Shown here piece after piece: positions 1 through 6,087 of a stretch of DNA of 7,228 bases. Source of the stretch: Planctomycetota bacterium (lineage in GTDB: Bacteria; JAJVIF01; JAPKYR01); NCBI GenBank assembly GCA_030673355.1, contig DAOVJF010000124.1, positions 1 through 7,228 of the forward strand. Reading direction: 5' to 3'. Position numbers and translations under genes: made by a program. The stretch's first letter is position 1. Every line of letters begins with the position of its first letter. Under the pieces are notes generated by a model. That model saw only the letters and a list, made by a program, of their open reading frames with translations. It had not been told where the DNA came from and ran no database searches.

Positions 1-76
1 AATATTGATACCTGATTGGAAATTTCCTGTCTTGATAAGTAATTTGGGAACATTGTTTGAACTGTGACTAACCTAA

Positions 77-108
77 TGATCCTGGATACTGGTTTCTTGA
101 TACTGGAT
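77..108. repeat. 32-bp direct repeat, left copy
   Basis: This segment matches 281-312 at 31 of 32 positions; the only difference is T versus A near the middle. Each copy itself contains two partial units of the form GATACTGGAT, so the family is internally repetitive. A more degenerate relative (TTGATACCTGATTGGA) may lie at about 5-20. Similar CTGGATACTGG-type intergenic repeats are, as I recall, common in uncultivated bacterial genomes and give spurious 'SIQYQVSSIQ'-like translations. No function can be assigned. Confidence 0.8.
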
Positions 109-155
109 GAAAATATAGGGGGCAGGGTTCAGGAAGAAAAGATAGTGTCTTCAGG

Positions 156-262
156 GTCACTGCGAGCCCGAAGGGAGTGGAAATCTCGTTTTTGAAGATT
201 GTGGAGCCTGTTCCGAGCATTTTTTAATGAGATTGCTTAGTCGTTTCTCTCCTCGCAATGAC
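156..262. repeat. CGAG-type palindromic intergenic element (REP/MITE-like)
   Basis: The left arm (156-187) begins GTCACTGCGAG and ends AAATCTC. The right arm (229-262), read on the other strand, begins GTCATTGCGAG and ends GCAATCTC. The two arms are imperfect inverted repeats enclosing about 41 bases. The termini match the widespread intergenic palindrome family of the form GTCATTGCGAG...GCAATCTC. The minus-strand reading frame across it (157-390) has the stereotyped 'TSLRGEKRLSNLI' translation typical of spurious ORFs over this family. I see no transposase and no clear target-site duplication. It lies downstream of the protease gene and could fold in its 3' RNA, but no terminator-like T run follows it. 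Confidence 0.75.
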
Positions 263-280
263 GTATAGTATGGGCAATTG

Positions 281-312
281 TGATCCTGGATACTGGTTAC
301 TTGATACTGGAT
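281..312. repeat. 32-bp direct repeat, right copy
   Basis: This is the partner of 77-108, with one mismatch in 32 bases. The pair brackets the palindromic element at 156-262, with copies starting 204 bases apart. The bracketing could mean that the palindrome entered a repeat-rich spacer, or that the repeats arose by duplication around it. These copies are far too long to be an ordinary target-site duplication, and they do not abut the palindrome's ends. Confidence 0.8.
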
Positions 313-367
313 AAAATACAAACTGAAATATCCAGTGGCTTGTTCTTGTTTGCTATCCGTTAATTTA

Positions 368-3300
368 TCAGAAATTGTAGGGATACCCAATGTGGAAGTA
401 CATTAAATTTTCAATCTGGCTGTTAATCGGTGTGTTAGGAGTCTCCCATCCCGAATCGCTGAGATAGTAATCCTCCGGATCGTTCCAGTTCTGGACGCCC
501 CAGTACATTAAATTACCGTATTGTTTGTCGTTCTTGTTGCAATATGACCAGTTGGTGCCCGGCTGGCAGTAATCCTGAATGATCTGCCAGCAATAGCTGT
601 AGCCGAGATCAAGAAGGTATATATCGTGGAAAATTCCAAGCGCATGACCGAGTTCGTGCGCGAGAACCCTGTTAATCGCGCCATCACGCATACTTATAAA
701 TGTGGAGTTATGAGTCTGGAACATCGGACGACAATCCATTCTTGCCCAGGCCAGGGCATTGGGTATATCCGGGAAAGAGTTTACATAGTAGACATTAACC
801 GGCCCGCTTTTATCTCTGAAAAGAGAATGGCATGTGTATAACTCATTTACCGTTCCCGCGAGCCATGAAGTCCTGGCGATGTAGCTGATTTCCACCAGCG
901 TAATTGTCATGCCCCACTGGCTGTAGAATTCATTCGCCCAGTCCACATCATTTTGCACCCGCCACTCGGTTGTTGCGGGACTTGTGCCGTCGGTTGTCAT
1001 GATGATATGGGCGTGAATCGTAAAATCGTAATCGCCCATGCTTTCAACCAATATCTCTGTGGTAAGAGTGTATTGCTGGTCGCCGCCCCCGACCACAGGA
1101 TGCGCTCCAACCTTTACGTAGTAGACCCCTTCCTCAAGCTGACCCAATGTGATCTGCTCGTCGTCCTGACCCGGGTCCGCGCTGAGCTTGATCGGTTCCC
1201 CGGACGGATCGGTATAAAGGTATAGATCGTTATCCGCCGTCTGACCGCTGGTTAAGGTAATAAATCCCGATGCAATAGCGTTCTCTTCAATTGTGAACCG
1301 GTACCAGTCGGGATCTGAAGGGAAACATACCGTGTCTGAAAGTTCAGTTTCAAAAGCGACCACATCGGCTGTGAGATAGGAATCATTCCCATCTCCGCTG
1401 GAGCAGACATAATCGGACGTATAAAGCTCTACATCCATGACGTATTCCCGGTCGCCCTCAGGATCAGAGTCTAATGCTTCGAGTTCAATATAATGAATAC
1501 CGGGACCGAGTGCGGTTATAAATACATATTCATCCGTTGCACCGGTGTTGTCACCCACATATGTAGCCGGTCCCGGGTACTCCTCGTAGATATAAACATC
1601 GATATTACCGAAGCTGTTGTTATGGAGGTAAATCGTACCCCCGGCGGTTTTATCCGGTGGTACGTTCAACTTGTACCAGTCGCGAAGGTCCTGGCCGGCA
1701 CAGACCGAACCAGTGTAATTTCCAACAAGGCCGATCGGATCGGCGACATCGTAATCATTATTCGTGTCAGTCGTGCAATCCCCCCCAGGGAGATAGATAT
1801 CAAGCGTCAGTATATAGGACTGGACATTTTCACCGGCGGTTTCTCCCAGCTGCACCGCGATGTAATATGTTCCGCTCTCGATGTTGCCCACGTCGATAAT
1901 TTCAGTTACACCATTTGGGTTCATTGAAAATGCTATCGGGTCGCCCGGGCAGCCATCGTAAAGAATAAGGTCGTTATCGCTAAAAAGGAAATTGTCCAGT
2001 GTTATTGTACCGATCATTACCTGTCCTGAAGGAACCGTGAATACGTAGAAATCAGACAGGTCGTTCGGGATACAGACAGCATTAACAATTGTGTCCTCCA
2101 GGTTTAATGTAACTGATGTGTCACAGTTTACGTTTGTATCCGCTTCGCAATCCATCTGGCCGACTTCAATTTCAACGAAAGCGTAAGCTGCAATTTTCCC
2201 GGGTGGAGCCGCCTTGATACTTTGTTTCCATAATGTTCCCGGAGATGAGATTTCGATAAGCACCGGTTGTGTCCCGATTTTCGCAGCGTACGCGTTTGCG
2301 GTCACCGTGAGCGTTGTAAAATTCGACTGGTCGTTCAGCGTAACTGAAGGGATGTCGAACTCAATATTCGGCGAGGTCAGGCGGACTTCACCGATCTGGT
2401 CGCTGTAGCTTCCGTTACTCCATCCCTGCCAGTCCCACACACTTATCGAAAGTTCAAGTTCACCCGCTCCGGCACCGCCATACTCCGTTCCAACAACCGA
2501 TGTATTCGTCACTACCGGCAGTACCAGGAATGGTTCTTCGGCATTTGCCTTTATTGGAAAATCATTCGGGATAATTACCGGCGGGTCGGGATCGGGTAAA
2601 TCCCAACTGCAGTCGATGGCATAATCGAAGTATAAAATCGGGCCGCCGCTCCATGGAAATTGAATCTTGTATTCGCGCCGGTTTGTGTTTCCTGCCCTGA
2701 AAACCGCGCGTCCGTTGGGATCCGTTAACGGGAGTAACGTTTGACCGATGATTTCTGTCTGTGACATCAACCCGTCGCCGAATAACTTGTACGGGTTAAT
2801 CATTGACGTTGGCGGACCGCCCGGACCTTCTATCGCGAAATTACCCTTAACATATCCAAGGAACCCCGCATCCGTGAATTCGGACGGGTTCCACCAGCGT
2901 GTAAACCCATCGGCATTTTGAACCTCGAGATCGTTCGATCCTGGAAACCTTAGCCCGCCTGCCTCCAGGCTTCCGTTCGAGAGTATTATCCCCTTGAGGT
3001 CGAATGCCGTGAAAGTGGACATCCCTGGAAACGGGTGTGTGATCACCATGTCAATGACAAAGTATCCGATCCCGGGATTACTGCCGGGTTTCAACTCGAA
3101 TGTGAGTTTCAGGGCATTATTCAGGGACTGGAGGATGTTGACATGAAGGTCGGCAGACCTGGCAGGCTCAACCGATAGGGTGCCGTCCCCTTTATTTGCC
3201 GTACAATGCCAGTAACCCCACTGGTACCTTGAGGTTCCGGTGTCGGATGTTGTTTGTGCAAGTTCCGGAGACGGGGATTTATCCAGGCCCGAGGGAGTTG

Positions 3301-3376
3301 TCGGGGAATAACCGCCTGAACAACCTGTCACTGCGAAAATAAAAACCGTTATGAAAAGAAAAAGCTGATGGCGCAT
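368..3376 (-). CDS. Secreted lipoprotein metzincin metalloprotease with three PPC-like domains
   Basis: A predicted lipid-anchored zinc endopeptidase of 1002 residues. The signal peptide ends in lipobox V16-T17-G18-C19, with S20 at +2, which favours the outer membrane. Residues ~46-260 and ~270-405 are beta-rich domains I do not recognise. Residues 410-776 are three tandem pre-peptidase C-terminal (PPC)-like units. Residues ~778-1002 form the protease: H907, H911 and H917 as zinc ligands and E908 as general base in HELGHALGIFHD, with a probable Met-turn at NLM957Y. The Asp after the third His recalls reprolysins, and the cysteine-containing 40-residue stretch before the Met-turn recalls pappalysins, so the subfamily is unresolved. 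No cysteine-switch propeptide is evident. The ATG is preceded by AAAGGT about 7 bases upstream. The gene ends with tandem stops TGA-TAA. It is divergent from lgt and probably driven by the promoter at 3477-3504. The substrate is unknown. Confidence 0.9.
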   Translation of the reverse strand: MRHQLFLFITVFIFAVTGCSGGYSPTTPSGLDKSPSPELAQTTSDTGTSRYQWGYWHCTANKGDGTLSVEPARSADLHVNILQSLNNALKLTFELKPGSNPGIGYFVIDMVITHPFPGMSTFTAFDLKGIILSNGSLEAGGLRFPGSNDLEVQNADGFTRWWNPSEFTDAGFLGYVKGNFAIEGPGGPPTSMINPYKLFGDGLMSQTEIIGQTLLPLTDPNGRAVFRAGNTNRREYKIQFPWSGGPILYFDYAIDCSWDLPDPDPPVIIPNDFPIKANAEEPFLVLPVVTNTSVVGTEYGGAGAGELELSISVWDWQGWSNGSYSDQIGEVRLTSPNIEFDIPSVTLNDQSNFTTLTVTANAYAAKIGTQPVLIEISSPGTLWKQSIKAAPPGKIAAYAFVEIEVGQMDCEADTNVNCDTSVTLNLEDTIVNAVCIPNDLSDFYVFTVPSGQVMIGTITLDNFLFSDNDLILYDGCPGDPIAFSMNPNGVTEIIDVGNIESGTYYIAVQLGETAGENVQSYILTLDIYLPGGDCTTDTNNDYDVADPIGLVGNYTGSVCAGQDLRDWYKLNVPPDKTAGGTIYLHNNSFGNIDVYIYEEYPGPATYVGDNTGATDEYVFITALGPGIHYIELEALDSDPEGDREYVMDVELYTSDYVCSSGDGNDSYLTADVVAFETELSDTVCFPSDPDWYRFTIEENAIASGFITLTSGQTADNDLYLYTDPSGEPIKLSADPGQDDEQITLGQLEEGVYYVKVGAHPVVGGGDQQYTLTTEILVESMGDYDFTIHAHIIMTTDGTSPATTEWRVQNDVDWANEFYSQWGMTITLVEISYIARTSWLAGTVNELYTCHSLFRDKSGPVNVYYVNSFPDIPNALAWARMDCRPMFQTHNSTFISMRDGAINRVLAHELGHALGIFHDIYLLDLGYSYCWQIIQDYCQPGTNWSYCNKNDKQYGNLMYWGVQNWNDPEDYYLSDSGWETPNTPINSQIENLMYFHIGYPYNF
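1049..2149 (-). repeat. Region coding three tandem PPC-like domains, 124-residue period
   Basis: Within the protease gene, three units start at C410, C534 and C658, exactly 124 residues apart. Each has a second cysteine 25 or 26 residues later (C435, C559, C684), followed by D-[FW]-Y-x-[FL] (DFYVF, DWYKL, DWYRF). A D-[LV]-x-[LI]-Y strand (DLILY, DVYIY, DLYLY) and a G-x-[YH]-Y-[IV] strand (GTYYI, GIHYI, GVYYV) complete the pattern expected of PPC beta-sandwiches. The units have diverged strongly apart from these positions. Disulfides between the paired cysteines are likely but inferred. Confidence 0.8.
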
Positions 3377-3476
3377 GGGTATACCTTTATATTTAAAATC
3401 TGATATGAAAAATATCTAAAGAACACAAAATCACCGCACACCGTTGCACGGCTCTCCCGATTCAGTACCTATATTA

Positions 3477-3504
3477 ATTATAGTTCAATTGAGTAAAAAT
3501 TCAA
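3477..3504 (-). promoter_or_regulatory. Sigma-70-type promoter for the metalloprotease gene
   Basis: On the minus strand, TTGAAT (3504-3499) and a perfect TATAAT (3482-3477) are separated by 16 bases. Transcription would start near 3470 and give a leader of about 94 bases before the ATG at 3376. The leader contains a short inverted repeat (GATAT...ATATC, 3402-3416) of unknown relevance. The hexamers are seen directly; activity is inferred. Confidence 0.6.
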
Positions 3505-3564
3505 GCACTTACTTAACTAATGGCAAATATTACGACGAGTTGATTATCAATAAATACCCATTCT

Positions 3565-3723
3565 TTATTCAGATACCAGAATAGGTAAATCTATGAAAAT
3601 GTTTTCCAAAGCCACCTTTCCATCTGCCTTTTTGTAAACGGGGTTGACTATTCCCTGGATATCCTGATATGCTTCATCATTCGAATGTCCGGGTAAAAGC
3701 CGGATATGGTTTTGTATAACCAT
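3565..3723 (-). CDS. Doubtful small reading frame or gene remnant, 52 residues
   Basis: A minus-strand frame runs from an ATG at 3723 to a TAA at 3565. GGGGAA lies six bases before the ATG and could act as a weak ribosome binding site. The product is fairly polar, and its C-terminal part (…NPVYKKADGKVALENIF…) has a natural-looking composition, with a hydrophobic ending in DLPILVSE. I recognise no family. It has no signal peptide or membrane segment. It overlaps the proposed lgt promoter and leader in antisense, so it could be a chance frame, a small protein, or the tail of a decayed gene. An in-frame stop lies just upstream of the ATG, so it does not extend further. Confidence 0.25.
   Translation of the reverse strand: MVIQNHIRLLPGHSNDEAYQDIQGIVNPVYKKADGKVALENIFIDLPILVSE
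3644..3673 (+). promoter_or_regulatory. Extended -10 sigma-70-type promoter for lgt
   Basis: TTGACT (3644-3649) and TATGCT (3668-3673) are separated by 18 bases. A TG dinucleotide sits one base upstream of the -10 element, giving the extended TGn form. A start near 3680 would leave a leader of roughly 80 bases before the GTG at 3763. The leader contains a small hairpin TCCGG...CCGGA (3688-3704). The proposed start site is only about 26 bases from the alternative ATG at 3706. Confidence 0.5.
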
Positions 3724-3752
3724 AATCGATTCCCCGGCCAGGCTGGGTTATC

Positions 3753-3758
3753 GGAGGA
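3753..3758 (+). promoter_or_regulatory. lgt: Ribosome binding site that decides the lgt start
   Basis: GGAGGA lies four bases before the in-frame GTG at 3763. No comparable site precedes the upstream ATG at 3706 or the downstream ATG at 3799. This is the strongest Shine-Dalgarno match in the window and is the reason for choosing the GTG start. Confidence 0.65.
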
Positions 3759-3762
3759 AACT

Positions 3763-5037
3763 GTGTATAAGATTCTTTGGCCTTTCGGCAATCTGCAAAT
3801 GAATCCCCTGTACCTTACTTTGGTGGTTGTTGCCCTGCTTCTCTTGGCAATGGCTCAATCGTATGCCAGCGCCAAAAAAATGAAGATCGGTCCAGCCCTG
3901 ATTCTCAGTTTCGGAGTCCTCGTTGTCGGGCTTGTTATTACCTATTTCATGTTTACAGCACTGTTCTCACAATATAACAGGCAGGACTATGTATTCGAGA
4001 ACGTATCGATCTACAGCTATGGATTCATGCTGATGCTGGCGTTTGTTTTCGGCACGATCTTCCTGGTCGTCCAGGGAAAGAAGGAAAATCCACCTGTTCC
4101 CATGGACACGATTCTCGACCTCATGGTGTTTATCATCATCGGTTCGATACTCGGTGCCCGTGCTGTTTATGTTGCTACGCAGCCGGGTGACTATGTAGCT
4201 AATCCAGAAAATATTTTGAAAATTACCGAGGGGGGGTTATCTATCCACGGTGGGATTATCGGGGCGATGCTTTTCGGCTGGTTCTATACGATGATCAAGG
4301 GGCTCAATTACTGGAGAATGTCCGATTTCATGATTGTCTCGCTGCCCCTGGGCCAGTTCTTTGGACGAATCGGCTGTTTCCTGAACGGTTGCTGTTTCGG
4401 AAAAGAATGCCGTACTGACTTCCCGCTTGGCGTCACCTATCCGAACGCTGAAACATGGGCTGACAGGGGATTTAACCAGAACCTTGCAAACCTTTATGAC
4501 TCGGGTCTTGCCGCATTACCAAAAGCGGGAGAAACGTTGCCTTTTATACGGCATCCAGCTCCACTTTACGAGGCATTCGGAGTGCTTCTGATTTTCTGGT
4601 ACCTCCTTAATTTCAGAAAAAATAAGATCTTCACCGGACATGTGTTCCTGATGTACGTCGTTCTTTACTCCGTGCTCAGGTTCTTTGTCGAGGACTGGCG
4701 ATTCGGGAATACTACAAGTGGCGAGGGTTCCGCTGTTGTCCTGTTTAATTTCATCACGGTAGCCCAGTTGGCGAGTGTGATTCTCGCCGTCGCGGGAATT
4801 ACCCTCATCCAGGACCTGAAACGCAGGACCTTACTCGCCAAAATGCTTGTAAAAGGTAAGGATGAAGAAATCGCTGAGGAAGAAATTTCTGATGTTGAAT
4901 ACGAAACAACCGATGTTGTTGTTGAGGATGAATCCTACACTGTGGAGCCTGAGGAACCTTATAAGGATCCAGGTAACAGTGATGAAACTGAAACCGGAGA
5001 GGACCTGTTGGATATGTCCGGGGAAAAACCCGGGTAA
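3763..5037 (+). CDS. lgt: Prolipoprotein diacylglyceryl transferase (Lgt)
   Basis: Inner-membrane enzyme that transfers diacylglyceryl from phosphatidylglycerol to the lipobox cysteine, the first step of lipoprotein maturation. From the GTG it has 424 residues, against roughly 270-300 for typical Lgt. Signatures are GLSIHGG (His162), FGRIGCFLNGCCFG (Arg202), RHPAPLYEA, and R306-FFV-E310, which corresponds to the essential Arg239/Glu243 of the E. coli enzyme. The positions of E. coli Asn146 and Glu151 are Cys205 and Cys210, as in the 'GCC' type of Lgt-like proteins. Two extra hydrophobic segments (~15-32 and ~43-69) precede the usual core. The C terminus adds a tail of 59 residues with 24 Asp/Glu, probably cytoplasmic. 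A 443-residue form from ATG 3706 is possible but lacks a ribosome binding site. It appears monocistronic, with its own promoter and terminator. Confidence 0.93.
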   Translation: MYKILWPFGNLQMNPLYLTLVVVALLLLAMAQSYASAKKMKIGPALILSFGVLVVGLVITYFMFTALFSQYNRQDYVFENVSIYSYGFMLMLAFVFGTIFLVVQGKKENPPVPMDTILDLMVFIIIGSILGARAVYVATQPGDYVANPENILKITEGGLSIHGGIIGAMLFGWFYTMIKGLNYWRMSDFMIVSLPLGQFFGRIGCFLNGCCFGKECRTDFPLGVTYPNAETWADRGFNQNLANLYDSGLAALPKAGETLPFIRHPAPLYEAFGVLLIFWYLLNFRKNKIFTGHVFLMYVVLYSVLRFFVEDWRFGNTTSGEGSAVVLFNFITVAQLASVILAVAGITLIQDLKRRTLLAKMLVKGKDEEIAEEEISDVEYETTDVVVEDESYTVEPEEPYKDPGNSDETETGEDLLDMSGEKPG

Positions 5038-5070
5038 CAAATCCGGATTTGTATTTTTGAAAAAAATTCT

Positions 5071-5095
5071 GACCGCCCAACCGGGCGGTTTTTTT
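5071..5095 (+). terminator. Rho-independent terminator of lgt
   Basis: ACCGCCC (5072-5078) pairs perfectly with GGGCGGT (5083-5089) across a four-base loop and is followed by six more T residues. It begins 34 bases after the lgt stop codon. An A-rich stretch just upstream (around 5060-5066) could give partial function on the opposite strand. A 12-base palindrome, AAATCCGGATTT (5039-5050), sits between the stop codon and the terminator. Confidence 0.9.
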
Positions 5096-5179
5096 CAGCA
5101 ATGATCGAAATCCAGCCGTATTCCGGGATTTTTACCGCTCTATTATCCATTGAAACGAAAAGATGAACCTTAAACATAC

Positions 5180-5207
5180 TTGACACTCCAGTTATGCAGA
5201 ATATAAT
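5180..5207 (+). promoter_or_regulatory. Consensus sigma-70-type promoter for the small lipoprotein pair
   Basis: TTGACA (5180-5185) and TATAAT (5202-5207) both match the consensus hexamers exactly, with a 16-base spacer. A start near 5214 would leave a leader of about 68 bases. A perfect short palindrome, TTCGTAACGAA (5228-5238), lies in the early transcribed region and could be an operator, though one copy is weak evidence. Confidence 0.8.
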
Positions 5208-5281
5208 TAATATTCAGAAATGTGGTCTTCGTAACGAAACTAATAGAATAAAAAACAACCAGAAATCCGGGAGCTTTTAAA

Positions 5282-5467
5282 ATGCGACTATTTCTAGCAA
5301 TATTTCTCATTTCAGCAATGTTCCTTACCCCTGTACTCACATCTTGTGTCCCCAGTGGTTACGAAGAGGGAAGCGATAATCCTAATCGACCGTCTGAAAT
5401 CCAGGTCGATATCGATGAACTCCCACCGGGAGACGATGTCCAGGATGTACCTGAAGAAGGCGACTGA
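5282..5467 (+). CDS. Small acidic lipoprotein, 61 residues
   Basis: A predicted lipoprotein of unknown function. The N terminus MRLFLAIFLI is followed by a hydrophobic run ending in lipobox L19-T20-S21-C22. The mature part is only about 40 residues and strongly acidic: 13 Asp/Glu and a single Arg, rich in Pro and Gly, with no predicted fold or cysteines beyond the lipidated one. It is probably disordered. GGAG lies nine bases before the ATG, and the gene closes with tandem stops TGA-TAA. It is first in a unit with the lipoprotein gene 29 bases downstream and is driven by the consensus promoter at 5180-5207. The signal peptide and ribosome binding site make it more credible than its length suggests. 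I recognise no family. Confidence 0.7.
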   Translation: MRLFLAIFLISAMFLTPVLTSCVPSGYEEGSDNPNRPSEIQVDIDELPPGDDVQDVPEEGD

Positions 5468-5496
5468 TAACATCCCTTTCTGTGTGGGGTTAAAAA

Positions 5497-5898
5497 ATGC
5501 GAACCAGCACTTTGCTTGTAATCCTGTTGATCTGCGGGATAATTCCATTGGCACTTTACGGGTGCAAAACGACCGTTGAGACAAATGAACCCGGACCCGC
5601 GGGGCTTCCGAAAGGTATAGTCGACGAGGGTTCACCATCACTCGACGATCAGGATTTCCCTGTATACCCCGATTCCGTACAACGTGCGACCGGTGTATAC
5701 GAGACCGGAGATTCATTTGAATCGGTTATCCAATATTACACCGAACTTCTCGGGTTCAGCCCTGTCGAAGTGGGTGGAATCTCGGGAGAAATACTCACGT
5801 TTGAGACAGGGGAATATATCCTTATGATCCTTCCATTATCCATTGGCGATACAATCGGTACCGAAATCAGGTTCACTATTCTGGAAGAGGGCAGTTGA
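5497..5898 (+). CDS. Putative lipoprotein of unknown function, 133 residues
   Basis: The N terminus has a hydrophobic signal segment (about 5-21) ending in L20-Y21-G22-C23. Tyr at the second lipobox position is less usual, but the cysteine placement is right. A Pro/Gly/Asp-rich linker (~24-53) leads to a compact alpha/beta region (~54-130). That region begins FPVYPDS, continues Y-E-T-x-D-S-F-x-S-V-I-x-Y-Y, and ends in beta strands (EYILMILPL, TEIRFTIL). Hypothetical proteins with a similar YPxS...T-D-S...V-x-x-Y-Y pattern exist in many bacteria, but I cannot name a family or function. The start is supported by a G-rich site (GGGG, 5486-5489) and by the signal peptide. It is probably cotranscribed with the 61-residue lipoprotein. 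The hairpin at 5926-5948 follows its stop codon. Confidence 0.8.
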   Translation: MRTSTLLVILLICGIIPLALYGCKTTVETNEPGPAGLPKGIVDEGSPSLDDQDFPVYPDSVQRATGVYETGDSFESVIQYYTELLGFSPVEVGGISGEILTFETGEYILMILPLSIGDTIGTEIRFTILEEGS

Positions 5899-5925
5899 TT
5901 TCAGGGATTCCTCATGGAATATAAA

Positions 5926-5957
5926 TCCGCCAGGCCGATTCTGGTGGAACTTTTTTA
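5926..5957 (+). terminator. Possible terminator after the small lipoprotein pair
   Basis: TCCGCCAG (5926-5933) pairs with CTGGTGGA (5941-5948) with one G-U pair and a seven-base loop, followed by AC and then TTTTTTATTTT. The T run starts two bases after the stem, which weakens the call. The right arm shares GGA with the -35 element of the promoter at 5946-5973. A smaller hairpin (ATTCC-TCAT-GGAAT, 5907-5920) precedes it. Confidence 0.5.
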
Positions 5958-5973
5958 TTTTCAATCCGTCAAA
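5946..5973 (+). promoter_or_regulatory. Sigma-E-like (ECF) promoter upstream of the sigma factor gene
   Basis: GGAACTT (5946-5952), a 16-base AT-rich spacer and TCAAA (5969-5973, within CGTCAAA) match the form recognised by RpoE-like factors, which in E. coli is GGAACTT-N15/16-TCtgA. It sits directly upstream of an RpoE-like gene, as expected for autoregulation. A start near 5980 would leave a leader of about 108 bases to the ATG at 6088, or 60 to the GTG at 6040. The motif is seen; recognition by this sigma factor is inferred. Confidence 0.6.
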
Positions 5974-6078
5974 GGTTACACCCCGGATGACAAGGGGGTA
6001 AGGTTTTTATTCCGTGGATAATACGGACATGTCGCGAGCGTGAATAATGACAGCAGCATAGCCCGAAGGGAATCCGCT

Positions 6079-6083
6079 GGTGA
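6079..6083 (+). promoter_or_regulatory. Ribosome binding site favouring the ATG start of the sigma factor
   Basis: GGTGA is complementary to the UCACC next to the anti-Shine-Dalgarno core at the 16S 3' end and lies four bases before the ATG at 6088. The GTG at 6040 has no purine-rich site at suitable distance. The preference is moderate, not decisive. Confidence 0.4.
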
Positions 6084-6087
6084 ACTG

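Noticed and set aside
47..72. GGAAC at 47-51 followed by CTAA about 16 bases later, resembling an ECF promoter
   Set aside because: There is no gene on the plus strand downstream, the -35 match lacks the TT extension, and the -10 match is poor.
157..390. 77-residue minus-strand reading frame over the repeat region
   Set aside because: It translates the palindromic element and the direct repeat ('TSLRGEKRLSNLI', 'IQYQVTSIQ'), the usual spurious product of such repeats. It also overlaps the end of the protease gene.
1493..1927. 144-residue plus-strand frame opposite the protease gene
   Set aside because: It lies wholly inside the well-supported protease gene on the other strand. It shows no motif, signal peptide or separate promoter, so it is a shadow of the real frame.
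4805..5186. Several short frames on both strands at the 3' end of lgt
   Set aside because: They overlap the acidic tail of lgt or its terminator, show no ribosome binding sites worth noting, and have low-quality compositions.
5914..6021. 35-codon frame between the 133-residue lipoprotein and the sigma factor, starting MEYKSARPILVELFY
   Set aside because: It runs through the hairpin and the sigma-E-like promoter, has only a weak AGGGA site, and its short length is well within chance. I could not support it as a gene.
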